Under the pieces are notes generated by a model. That model ran no database searches, was not told the origin of the DNA, and saw only the letters and a list, made by a program, of their open reading frames with translations. 64,000 nucleotides of DNA from Perkinsus olseni (Eukaryota; Perkinsozoa; Perkinsida; Perkinsidae): positions 19,408-83,407 of the forward strand of contig JABANP010000215.1 in NCBI GenBank assembly GCA_013115135.1. Direction: 5' to 3'. Below are positions 1-10,472 of the stretch, one piece after another. The translations under genes were made by a program, and so were the position numbers. Each line of letters opens with the position of its first letter. Position 1 is the first letter of the stretch.

Positions 1-503
1 CCTGGTCGGCTATGAGTCGCCTCATATGAGCGAGCACCCTTGGTTGAGCGGCTCTCCACAAAGGCGACTCGACCGCGGACTGAAGCTCCTTCAGGGACAG
101 CGAGGACCAGCCAACACTGAAGAGGAGGATACTGATAGTCCGTTGGGCACGCGGGGACCCTCGAAAAATAAAATTGCCAATAAAAATCCCTTCGAGCGCC
201 AGACTCGTTAGTGTCGCGCTTACCACGCATATAGAGCCTCGAACATAGAAACTTCTCCATAGCTGTCGACCTCTCTACAATCTCGTATCGACGACGGCGA
301 CTGAGAAATAGCGCAGATGTCGCATCGGTGATGCAATCGGTACTGCTGGACTACTGTTTGCTGAGGATGCGAAATCAGCTATCAGAGCTCACTGAACTGA
401 CCTCTGAAAGATTCTGAACTGATTCGCCCACTTGTGTCGATTTTTCTGACGACTTTTCAGATAAAATACTGCGAAGGCAAATTAATCAATACTACCAATA
501 CTA
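1..503. other. No gene seen
   Basis: Both strands carry only short open frames. The 61-codon plus-strand frame at 26-211 has no recognisable motif. No RNA gene or repeat was found. Composition resembles the other decayed sequence left of 4.85 kb. Confidence 0.4.
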
Positions 504-1102
504 TTAAATACAAATATTGATTAGTACTCGATCCAGTTGTCGAATATGCATGGAAGGAGCAACCCCCATCCCGCTCACTTGACCGATCTCTTTCTCGACT
601 GAAACGAGGCGAACAAGGGCGCCACTTTCCAAAGAGATATCCACAGGGAAGGCGGATGAAACACCGACATCAGCATTTGCTGGGATAGTCTCAGTGAAGG
701 TGATGCTTCGACCCTGACAACCCAGATCTTGCTTTCTAGAAGCCACTTGCGATTCCCCAACGTCAAGTGGCTGGTTCCTACTTCGCTGTTGACTCCGTTC
801 CACTCAATCTCAACCCATACTCTCATCCCGTCTTCTGGGGCGGGCAGGACCACAGCGAAAGTTGAATCGGTCGAACTTGGTGGTGTTTCATAGCGCGCTG
901 TAGCCACGCCCTCGACCACTTCGGAGTCGCTGAGGACGCCCTCTAGGGATCGGATCGTGGTCGTAACATCTGAGGGTGAGGCAAACGAGAAGGGATAGTT
1001 CGATGGTGGGAGCATAAACTCATCGAGACTGTATAAATTGGATAGTGATCGAACAAAAGAAAAAATAATCTGATATAAAGTGATAATATTACACACTGTC
1101 AC
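504..1102 (-). pseudogene. Unrecognised coding fragment with a frame change
   Basis: Two minus-strand frames read like one protein that changes frame near 740-760. The upstream part (to 1102) has an ordinary amino-acid mix with a Ser/Thr/Val-rich stretch and the motif RVWVEIEWNGVNSEVGTSHL. The downstream part (504-760) continues with SITFTETIPANADVGVSSAF and ends at a TAA near 504. I could not place a GT-AG intron that rejoins the frames in phase, so this is either a gene remnant with an indel or an exon pair whose splice sites I misread. No family is recognised. Neighbouring sequence to 4.85 kb is also fragmentary, which favours decay. Confidence 0.3.
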
Positions 1103-1960
1103 AGCCTGCGACAGATGTTCCTGATCCTCGACAAGATCCCCACAGAGATTTCCCCTGTGTAGTGGACAGTTTCATTATTAACAGTTAGCAGATGCTCGCT
1201 CGAATGAAGCTGCAGGCACGAGCATCCGACCTAGACAAACGCTGCCAATCATTCAATAGATCGTCAGTTGCGAAGGACTATCACCAGAAGTATGATCAGT
1301 GATACAGAAAAACGGGAAGAGAATTTGACCAGGATCCCGGCTGGAACTCACTTTCAAGAGAGGATAGAGTTGTGGGATTCTCCATGACTTGAACGGTCAT
1401 GACGAGCTCTGGCCTGTCCCACTGTTTTTGACGGAGAACATTCGTGCCTGTGAAGAGCCTCGTAGGGGTAATAGAATTGGAGATGCTGCATGCCAATGAA
1501 AAGGAGTGCAAGACTGATCAGACCTCATCACACGTGCCCCCTAGAGATGGCCGGCACAATCAAGTGATGACCTCGGAGGGGGCAAAAGCAAGGTCACTCG
1601 AAAAAATGTTGCACTCGCTATTCAATTAAACAACCGCCGGTTCAGCCCCCATACTCATTCGTGAGGGCATGACGAAGGGCTCACATGTCTTGAGTACTAT
1701 CCATTCCCCTCTTGGAGAAGGATGCTTCCTCAGATCGTTCTCCTGCAGTATCCTGCTGATCAGCGAGGTCGGAAGCTGAGTGAATTCGAGTAGTCGTGGT
1801 GGCTGTGAACCAAACAGGCACCCCTGACAAAGACGCGTGGGAGAGGTCTCGGGTTCGAATCCAGGCAGAGGAACGCTACTAACCTCGAAATTTGTCTTCA
1901 AAACAACTTCGGCTTCATCGCACAGCTCACGTGCTTCACATGACGAGTACTGAACACCAT

Positions 1961-2128
1961 TTCAATCCCACCGGACCACCGTGAATGCAAGCCGCTCACA
2001 AAATTGGCCCTCAGCAAGACTAAAGCGCAGTTCCTCGGCTCTTCTCGGCAGAGGCGAGTCATGTGCTCAGACAGCAGCTTGGACAACTTCTCGATGTCCA
2101 GCAGTTGGCTAAGACCGAAGATACCTAT
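1961..2128 (-). repeat. Segment R1, left copy (inverted)
   Basis: This stretch is nearly the reverse complement of 4078-4247 over about 165 bp. Shared sequence includes ctgctggacatcgagaagtt (plus strand at 4098, minus strand here). The two copies lie about 2 kb apart in opposite orientation. Confidence 0.75.
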
Positions 2129-2439
2129 GTGGATGAGAGTGATCGTCGACGTGCGAGGCAACTGCGGTCACAACTCGTTGAAACACCGCGAACGCGTGCA
2201 TCGAGTATGAATACAGTCATAGAGATTCTCAGTGGGATAGCGACCAGGAGAGCTGTCTGACTGCGGGCGTTCGGCAGTCCGATCTCCCTCTCATAGAGAG
2301 ACTCAACAGCCGAAACAGCTGATCGACTGCAGACACATCCTATGCTCCCCCTTTGACGACAGTTCCATTTCAATGGCTGTGGGAGGTGAAGAGCGCAATC
2401 GTATTGCCACATATGACTTCCGGGAAAATGGCCATGAGC

Positions 2440-3162
2440 TTACACATGAGAGCTTCGCAGAGTCGTCGAGACCCCCGAGGGCCAAAGGACAAGAGCGCCT
2501 CGCCGTTGATGAGGCCTTCCCAATCGCCGTAAGAATACCTGACCAACAGTCGCTAGATGCAGGTTGAAGAGGACAAAACCAGACATGAAAGCAAGCACGA
2601 TTCGCGTGCACTTGAGGACATCCTGCTCCGTCACGTGCGGATCTGGCAGTGGAGGAACCTGTTCGATAAACTCGGTGGTCGGAGGGCCTTCCTCGGTGAG
2701 AGATGGGACGGTCCAAAACAATTTCGATGAGCCATAAACAGCGCCACTTGAAGCGACCTCGTCAGTCCTTTGCGCCCAATCGAGCACAAAGATGATGGGC
2801 ATTCGATCGATTCTGCCAAAGCCGCGGGCTCGGGAGCCCGGAGCGCGAAACCTCCATTCGAGAGAAGCCGTGACGGCTGATGTTGAAGGCGATGGACGAA
2901 GATGGACGGAGCAGCATGCCGCGAATCTTACAGTGATCAATAAACCATTAGGATTCCCAGCTTCGCATATTTTACACCATTCATAGATTCTAGCCCAACA
3001 GAAGCGACTGAATGGGCATATGACCTGAAGAGGGTGGGTACGAGGGGAAGGGAGCACAGCACCTACGCTACGGTGAAGGTCGAATGAGTCGCTGAAGATT
3101 CCTTCGCCGATCGACAAGCGTAATTTGCAGTCCGTGAGAAAACCCGTCTTCAACAGCGCCAT
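2440..3162 (-). CDS. Unrecognised open frame, possible gene remnant
   Basis: A 240-codon minus-strand frame starts with an ATG at 3162 (MALLKTGFLTDCKLRLSIGE) and has an ordinary composition for most of its length. A hydrophobic stretch near residues 185-205 (VLAFMSGFVLFNLHLATV) could span a membrane. The last part runs through repeat R2, which also occurs at 4.3 kb where this frame is not kept, so the real C-terminus may be lost. No family is recognised. It may be a multi-exon gene read through its introns or a decaying duplicate. The ATG is the first in frame and no other start evidence exists. Confidence 0.3.
   Translation of the reverse strand: MALLKTGFLTDCKLRLSIGEGIFSDSFDLHRSVGAVLPSPRTHPLQVICPFSRFCWARIYEWCKICEAGNPNGLLITVRFAACCSVHLRPSPSTSAVTASLEWRFRAPGSRARGFGRIDRMPIIFVLDWAQRTDEVASSGAVYGSSKLFWTVPSLTEEGPPTTEFIEQVPPLPDPHVTEQDVLKCTRIVLAFMSGFVLFNLHLATVGQVFLRRLGRPHQRRGALVLWPSGVSTTLRSSHV
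2448..2568 (+). repeat. Segment R2, left copy (direct)
   Basis: About 120 bp match 4296-4420 in the same orientation with scattered substitutions and a small deletion. Both contain gagcttcgcagagtcgtcga and end in agatgcaggttgaag. R2 follows R1 in both places, but R1 is flipped in the left block, so the left block was rearranged after duplication. Confidence 0.7.
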
Positions 3163-3481
3163 ACTGCTCGGTGCAGCTGGGTAGTCCTCAGTGGACTCTC
3201 CTGATCAAGGAATCATCTACTTCACGGTTCACAATGTCAAAGTAGAGTACAAATCGTGAGCGGAAAACAGTGATGTCTGCGACATGCAAGCGTCAAAGGC
3301 TCTCGACTCACCTTTGGTTCCACACGAGTTCATTGACACCTGAGAAAGCTTCAGCTCATCAGCAGTCGCAACCGCCATAGTTCACTGGAACCAAGAGCAC
3401 GCGCCTCAAGAAGCACTAATTTAGACTCAACTCAAATCCGAATCAAATTAAGAAAGAACTTTTACCGAGCCCGATGCACTA

Positions 3482-3733
3482 TTAAAATGAATCAAAGAGC
3501 TGCAACAGGCATTCTTGGCTAAAGCTGTGGCCTCTAGCTGAGTCCCTAGAGGCTATAGCTGGAGGTAGCTTCCAATCTTCTCGATAGGTGTCTGGATTCT
3601 CGGAAAGTCGATGGATTCTGGCAGCGAATCGCTCCGCCACCCTTTGTTTCGTCATTTTCTCAGGCTTGAAGCCGCTCCGTCGGATAGTGTGACAGGAATG
3701 TTGATTTTCGGGCTGATTTGCTAATCTAATCAC
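3482..3733 (-). CDS. Short unrecognised coding fragment
   Basis: An 83-codon minus-strand frame contains a charged stretch (KQRVAERFAARIHRLSENPD) that reads like real protein. No family is recognised. Flanking sequence 3355-3480 resembles 4545-4660 (gactcaactcaa followed by gaattaagaaag), so this block also took part in the local duplications. It may be a single exon of a dead gene. Confidence 0.25.
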   Translation of the reverse strand: MIRLANQPENQHSCHTIRRSGFKPEKMTKQRVAERFAARIHRLSENPDTYREDWKLPPAIASRDSARGHSFSQECLLQLFDSF

Positions 3734-4077
3734 TCACGCGTCAATCAACAAAGTAGTCAAGAGTCTGATGCTACTTATCAGATTGTGATGCAAAATCGGA
3801 CCCAAAAGCGTGATTTGATTGCGGAGGAGTGAGACAGAGTCATAGGATCTGAGGGTGATGCAGCGAGAGCGAGCTCGATTCGGAAAGGTGAGAAAATCAT
3901 GTCTGAAATCAGAACCTGATTAACGTATCTGATTATGGACATTTACTTGCGCTATTGACATCTCGTAGCTATTGTGGTAGAATAATCATCAAAGGGTGAT
4001 TGGTTAACCGCACTGGATAGGATAGGTCTGCAGCCATCAGCCGACGAGTGGCCTCATCCATACACGCGCTCTGATAG

Positions 4078-4247
4078 GTATCTTCGGTCTTAGCCAACTG
4101 CTGGACATCGAGAAGTTGTCCAAGCTGCTGTCTGAGCACATGACTCGCCTCTGCCGAGAAGAGCCGAGGAACTGCGCTTTAGTCTTGCTGAGGGCCAATT
4201 TTGTGAGCGAATTGCATTCACGGTGGTCCGGTGGGATTGGAATGGTG
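4078..4247 (+). repeat. Segment R1, right copy
   Basis: Inverted partner of 1961-2128. The copy is followed directly by an R2 copy at 4296-4420. Confidence 0.75.
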
Positions 4248-4295
4248 TTCAGGGTAGGTACGCGGATCCTGATTTGGGGGTGATTGTGATTAATG

Positions 4296-4420
4296 AGCTT
4301 ACACACAAGAGCTTCGCAGAGTCGTCGAGACCCCGGAGCACCAAAGGACAAGAGCTCCTCGCCGCCGATGAGGCCAATCGCCGCAAGAGAACCTAATCAA
4401 AAGAAGCTAGATGCAGGTTG
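4296..4420 (+). repeat. Segment R2, right copy
   Basis: Direct partner of 2448-2568. Downstream, 4545-4660 is a third similar pair with 3355-3480, so most of 3.3-4.7 kb is built from duplicated pieces. No gene is seen from 4421 to 4853. Confidence 0.65.
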
Positions 4421-4853
4421 AAGCGCGATCCGCGAGTACAGGTCGAGCAGGAACCGTGAACGACCAACACATGTCTACCACACGGAATCGCCAAAGACTT
4501 TATTTTCACATGAATTCACTGAGACCTAAGAGAGCTGCAACGCATCAGGAGTCGTAACCGCCGTTGCAAGGAACCAAAGACACAAACCTCGGAAAGCACT
4601 AGTTTTGACTCAACTCAACTCCCAATCGAATTAAGAAAGAGCCCGAGGCACTAGTAATATCAGCATTCAAAGACGTAGTAGGAGTGCAACATACACCTTT
4701 TGAATTCATACACCGGTAATAGCTTCCAACGTTGTTAATAGTCGTCTTGTGAATAAGGATATGAAATAGCGTAGATGTTAGAAAAATGAGTTCAAACTTT
4801 GTTGTTGAAGTAAACGATATAACATTGATATCGTTTGAGTTAGATAGCAGGCC

Positions 4854-7800
4854 TCAATCACACTCACAAAGCGTCAACGGATGCAGCTGACGGCCGTTCA
4901 GTCTCCTATGTCCTGAGCCGTAACAGGCAGGAGGCGAGTTCCAATACATGCAGTACGAACCGGGCATGATGGAATCACAATAGGCATCACCGGACGCACA
5001 TGGTGGGCCGCTTATAGTAGAAGTCAATGTGCTCGTCGACGTACTGGTTGCGATAGTATCACTTCTGGACGTAATAGTCGTTGTTGATTTGAAGGAAGTG
5101 GTCTTCGGTTGGGTGGTAGTAACAGTCAAGGACTCGGCAGAAGTCGTGGAACTGGTTTGGCCAGCACATGAGCACTGGACGTTTGTACCATGACATTTAC
5201 TCGGGTACTGCCAGTACATGCAATACGAATGTGGTTTGATAGAATCGCAGAAAGCATCGGCATCGAGGCAATCCCCGCCTCCACCGGTTGTAGTTGTGGT
5301 AGTCACAATCCCAGCGGGAGTCGAGCTACTGGTAGTACTCGTGGTGGTTGTTATCCTCTCAGCCGTTGTGGTAGTAGTGGTCGTCACAACCGCAGGCGTA
5401 GTGGTAGTAGTAGTCGTCACAACCGCAGGCGTAGTGGTAGTAGTAGTCGTCACAACCGCAGGCGTAGTGGTGGTAGTAGTCGTCACAACCGCAGGCGTAG
5501 TGGTGGTAGTAGTCGTCACAACCGCAGGCGTAGTGGTGGTAGTGGTCGTCACAACCGCAGGCGTAGTGGCAATAGTGGTGGTGGTCACAACCTCCGCCGT
5601 GGTGGTACTGGTGGTAGTCCCAACCGCAGCCGTGGTGGTACTGGTGGTAGTCCCAACCGCAGCCGTGGTGGTACTGGTGGTAGTCCCAACCGCAGCCGTG
5701 GTGGTACTAGTGGTAGTCACAACCTCAGTCGTGGTGGTACTAGTGGTAGTCACAACCTCAGTCGTGGTGGTACTAGTGGTAGTCACAACCTCAGTCGTGG
5801 TGGTGCGACTATCGCACGAGCACGGGACGTCTGTTCCATGGCACGTACTAGGTAGTTTCCAGTACATGCAATAAGAGCGAGGCTTGATAGAGTCACAGAA
5901 CGCATCAGCATCGACGCAGTCTCCACCTCCACTAGTTGTAGTTGTCGTAGTCACAGTCGCAGCCGTGCCGGTAGTTGTGGTAGTCACAACCGCAGCCGTG
6001 GTGGTACTGGTGGTAGTCACAACCGCAGCCGTGGTGGTACTGGTGGTAGTCACAACCGCAGCCGTGGTGGTACTGGTGGTAGTCACAACCGCAGCCGTGG
6101 TGGTACTGGTGGTAGTCACAACCGCAGCCGTGGTGGTAATTGGTGGTAGTCACAACCGCAGCCGTGGTGGTAATTGGTGGTAGTCACAACCTCAGCCGCC
6201 GTGGTAGAAGTGGTGGTAGTCACAACCTCAGCCGCCGTGGTAGAAGTGGTGGTAGTCACAACCTCGGCTGCCGTGGTAGAAGTGGTGGTAGTCACAACCT
6301 CAGCCGTGGTGGTACTGGTGGTAGTCACAATCGCAGCCGTGGTGGTAGAAGTGGTGGTTGTCACAACCTCAGTCGTGGTGGTGCGACTATCACACGAGCA
6401 CGGGACGTCTGTTCCATGGCACGTACTAGGTAGTTTCCAGTACATGCAATAAGAGTGAGGCTTGATAGAGTCACAGAACGCATCAGCATCGACGCAGTCT
6501 CCACCTCTACTAGTTGTAGTTGTGGTACTCACAACCGCAGCCGTGGTGGTACTGGTGGTACTCACAACCGCAGCCGTGGTGGTACTGGTGGTACTCACAA
6601 CCGCAGCCGTGGTGGTACTGGTGGTACTCACAACCGCAGCCGTGGTGGTACTGGTGGTAGTCACAACCGCAGCCGTGGTGGTACTGGTGGTAGTCACAAC
6701 CGCAGCCGTGGTGGTACTGGTGGTAGTCACAACCCCAGCCGTGGTGGTACTGGTGGTAGTCACAACCCCAGCCGTGGTGGTACTGGTGGTAGTCACAACC
6801 CCAGCCGTGGTGGTACTGGTGGTAGTCACAACCGCAGCCGTGGTGGTACTGGTGGTAGTCACAATCGCAGCCGTGGTGGTACTGGTGGTAGTCACAATCG
6901 CAGCCGTGGTGGTACTAGTGGTAGTCACAACCTCAGTCGTGGTGGTGCGACTATCGCACGAGCACGGGACGTCTGTTCCATGGCACGTACTAGGTAGTTT
7001 CCAGTACATGCAATAAGAGTGAGGCTTGATAGAGTCACAGAACGCATCAGCATCGACGCAGTCTCCACCTCCACTAGTTGTAGTTGTGGTAGTCACAACC
7101 GCAGCCGTGGTGGTACTGGTGGTAGTCACAACCGCAGCCGTGGTGGTACTGGTGGTACTCACAACCGCAGCCGTGGTGGTACTGGTGGTAGTCACAACCG
7201 CAGCCGTGGTGGTACTGGTGGTAGTGCTGGTCGTCGTGGTCGACGTAGTAGTACTAGTGGTAGTGCTGGTCGTCGTGGTCGTCGTGGTCGACATAGTAGT
7301 ACTAGTGGTCGTCGTGGTCGACGTAGTAGTACTAGTGGTAGTGCTGGTCGTCGTGGTCGACGTGGTCGACGTAGTTGTCGTGGTCGACGTAGTAGTACTA
7401 GTGGTAGTGCTGGTCGTCGTGGTCGACGTAGTAGTACTAGTGGTAGTGCTGGTCGTCGTGGTCGACGTAGTAGTACTAGTGGTAGTGCTGGTCGTCGTGG
7501 TCGACGTAGTAGTACTAGTGGTAGTGCTGGTCGTCGTGGTCGACGTAGTAGTACTAGTGGTAGTGCTGGTCGTCGTGGTCGACGTAGTAGTACTAGTGGT
7601 CGTCGTGGTCGACGTAGTAGTACTAGTGGTAGTGCTGGTCGTCGTGGTCGACGTAGTAGTACTAGTGGTAGTGCTGGTCGTCGTGGTCGACGTAGTAGTA
7701 CTAGTGGTAGTGCTGGTCGTCGTGGTCGACGTAGTAGTACTAGTGGTAGTGCTGGTCGTCGTGGTCGACGTAGTAGTACTAGTGGTAGTGCTGGTCGTCG

Positions 7801-10033
7801 TGGTCGACGTAGTAGTACTAGTGGTAGTGCTGGTCGTCGTGGTCGACGTAGTAGTACTAGTGGTCGTCGTGGTCGTCGTGGTCGTCGTGGTCGACGTAGT
7901 AGTACTAGTGGTAGTGCTGGTCGACGTGGTCGTCGTGGTCGACGTAGTAGTACTAGTGGTAGTGCTGGTCGTCGTGGTCGACGTAGTAGTACTAGTGGTA
8001 GTGCTGGTCGTCGTGGTCGTCGTGGTCGACGTAGTAGTACTAGTGGTAGTGCTGGTCGTCGTGGTCGACGTAGTAGTACTAGTGGTAGTGCTGGTCGTCG
8101 TGGTCGTCGTGGTCGACGTAGTAGTACTAGTGGTAGTGCTGGTCGTCGTGGTCGACGTAGTAGTACTAGTGGTAGTGCTGGTCGTCGTGGTCGACGTAGT
8201 AGTACTAGTGGTAGTGCTGGTCGTCGTGGTCGTCGTGGTCGACGTAGTAGTACTAGTGGTAGTGCTGGTCGTCGTGGTCGACGTAGTAGTACTAGTGGTA
8301 GTGCTGGTCGTCGTGGTCGACGTAGTAGTACTAGTGGTAGTGCTGGTCGTCGTGGTCGACGTGGTCGACGTAGTAGTACTAGTGGTCGTCGTGGTCGACG
8401 TAGTAGTACTAGTGGTCGTCGTGGTCGACGTAGTAGTACTAGTGGTCGTCGTGGTCGACGTAGTAGTACTAGTGGTCGTCGTGGTCGACGTAGTAGTACT
8501 AGTGGTCGTCGTGGTCGACGTAGTAGTACTAGTGGTAGTGCTGGTCGTCGTGGTCGACGTAGTAGTACTAGTGGTAGTGCTGGTCGTCGTGGTCGACGTA
8601 GTAGTACTAGTGGTAGTGCTGGTCGTCGTGGTCGACGTAGTAGTACTAGTGGTAGTGCTGGTCGTCGTGGTCGTCGTGGTCGACGTAGTAGTACTAGTGG
8701 TAGTGCTGGTCGTCGTGGTCGACGTAGTAGTACTAGTGGTAGTGCTGGTCGTCGTGGTCGACGTAGTAGTACTAGTGGTAGTGCTGGTCGTCGTGGTCGA
8801 CGTAGTAGTACTAGTGGTAGTGCTGGTCGTCGTGGTCGACGTAGTAGTACTAGTGGTAGTGCTGGTCGTCGTGGTCGACGTAGTAGTACTAGTGGTAGTG
8901 CTGGTCGTCGTGGTCGACGTAGTAGTACTAGTGGTAGTGCTGGTCGTCGTGGTCGACGTAGTAGTACTAGTGGTAGTGCTGGTCGTCGTGGTCGACGTAG
9001 TAGTACTAGTGGTAGTGCTGGTCGTCGTGGTCGACGTAGTAGTACTAGTGGTAGTGCTGGTCGTCGTGGTCGACGTAGTAGTACTAGTGGTAGTGCTGGT
9101 CGTCGTGGTCGACGTAGTAGTACTAGTGGTAGTGCTGGTCGTCGTGGTCGACGTAGTAGTACTAGTGGTAGTGCTGGTCGTCGTGGTCGTCGTGGTCGAC
9201 GTAGTAGTACTAGTGGTAGTGCTGGTCGTCGTGGTCGACGTAGTAGTACTAGTGGTAGTGCTGGTCGTCGTGGTCGACGTAGTAGTACTAGTGGTAGTGC
9301 TGGTCGTCGTGGTCGACGTAGTAGTACTAGTGGTAGTGCTGGTCGTCGTGGTCGACGTAGTAGTACTAGTGGTAGTGCTGGTCGTCGTGGTCGACGTAGT
9401 AGTACTAGTGGTAGTGCTGGTCGTCGTGGTCGACGTAGTAGTACTAGTGGTAGTGCTGGTCGTCGTGGTCGACGTAGTAGTACTAGTGGTAGTGCTGGTC
9501 GTCGTGGTCGACGTAGTAGTACTAGTGGTAGTGCTGGTCGTCGTGGTCGACGTAGTAGTACTAGTGGTAGTGCTGGTCGTCGTGGTCGACGTAGTAGTAC
9601 TAGTGGTAGTGCTGGTCGTCGTGGTCGACGTGGTCGACGTAGTTGTCGTGGTTGTCGTGGTCGACGTAGTAGTACTAGTGGTCGTCGTGGTCGACGTAGT
9701 AGTACTAGTGGTAGTGCTGGTCCTCGTAGTAGTACTAGTGGTCGTCGTGGTCGACGAAGTAGTACTAGTGGTCGTCGTGGTCGACGTAGTAGTGCTAGTG
9801 GTCGTCGTGGTCGACGTAGTAGTACTAGTGGTAGTGCTGATCGTCGTAGTCGACGTAGTAGTACTAGTGGTAGTGCTGGTCGTCGTAGTAGTACTAGTGG
9901 TCGTCGTGGTCGACGAAGTAGTACTAGTGGTCGTCGTGGTCGACGAAGTAGTACTAGTGGTCATCGTGGTCGACGAAGTAGTACTAGTGGTAGTGCTGGT
10001 CGTCGTAGTCGACGTAGTAGTACTAGTGGTCAT
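4854..10033 (-). CDS. Mucin-like Thr/Ser-rich protein with six-Cys modules (5' part interrupted)
   Basis: This is probably a secreted or surface mucin-like protein. The minus-strand frame reads almost only Thr and Ser, in 10- and 13-residue repeats. Near the C-terminus it carries five cysteine modules with spacing C-x6-C-x8-C-x8-C-x6-C-x-C and a core like DAFCDSIKPHSYCMYW. They lie at about 6935-7070, 6385-6515, 5805-5935, 5160-5285 and 4857-4990. The last module has 18 residues between Cys4 and Cys5 and ends at a TGA at 4854. The frame breaks at 6116-6185, where two successive repeat units are 31 instead of 30 bp, so the two halves (6116-10033 and 4854-6119) lie in different frames. The Thr frame stays open above 10033 with no ATG until retroelement A. 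No signal peptide or true start is present, so the 5' end is lost or lies beyond the insertions. Dense O-glycosylation is inferred from composition. Confidence 0.6.
5385..7215 (-). repeat. 30-bp coding repeats between the cysteine modules
   Basis: Tandem 30-bp units, each encoding ten residues of the type TTTSTTTAAV, fill the spaces between modules. Runs near 5380-5800, 5940-6360, 6525-6925 and 7080-7215 differ in the variable residues (AAVV, PAVV, TEVV). Units within a run are almost identical, consistent with recent unit-by-unit expansion. Confidence 0.85.
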
Positions 10034-10397
10034 CGTGGTCGACGTAGTAGTACTAGTGGTAGTGCTGGTCGTCGTAGTCGACGTAGTAGTACTAGTGGTA
10101 GTGCTGGTCGTCGTAGTCGACGTAGTAGTACTAGTGGTAGTGCTGGTCGTCGTGGTCGACGTAGTAGTACTTGTGGTAGTGCTGGTCGTCGTGGTCGACG
10201 TGGTTGTCGTGGTCGACGTAGTTGTCGTGGTCGTCGTGGTCGTCGTGGTCGACGTAGTCGTCGTGGTCGTCGTGGTCGTCGTGGTCGACGTAGTTGTCGT
10301 GGTCGACGTGGTCGACGTAGTAGTACTTGTGGTAGTGCTGGTCGTCGTGGTCGACGTAGTAGTACTAGTGGTAGTGCTGGTCGTCGTGGTCGACGTA
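7221..10397 (-). repeat. Thr/Ser coding minisatellite, array 1
   Basis: About 3.2 kb of 39-bp units (with 30-bp and other multiple-of-3 variants) built on gtcgacgtagtagtactagt followed by ggtagtgctgg and gtcgtcgtg. On the minus strand the unit reads as 13 Thr/Ser residues. Nearly all length variants are multiples of three, so the Thr frame holds across the array, evidence that it was selected as coding. It joins the cysteine-module region at 7215 and ends at element A's (GT)7 tail. Confidence 0.9.
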
Positions 10398-10411
10398 GTG
10401 TGTGTGTGTGT
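10398..10411 (-). repeat. (GT)7 tail of element A
   Basis: Seven GT units lie between the minisatellite and the element's 3' end (taaacgag on the plus strand). Copy B has the same tail with nine units, so the tail belongs to the element. Confidence 0.8.
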
Positions 10412-10472
10412 AAACGAGAATAAGCCGTGACGCCAACAGAGGCGTATTACGGCAATAGAGAAAGGTCACCGG

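Noticed and set aside
1795..1870. tRNA-like B-box (gggttcgaatcc) near 1845
   Set aside because: The T-stem has a mismatch, and no matching 5' acceptor strand or A-box lies at the right distance. At best a tRNA-derived remnant.
7221..10397. CRISPR-like periodic array
   Set aside because: Units are contiguous, near-identical and coding, without unique spacers, and the window is eukaryotic.
7019..10430. Two long plus-strand open frames (Ser/Gly/Arg repeats and Val/Leu repeats) over array 1, and their equivalents over arrays 2 and 3
   Set aside because: They are other-frame readings of the Thr/Ser repeat. Only the minus-strand Thr frame connects to conserved cysteine modules and a proper stop.
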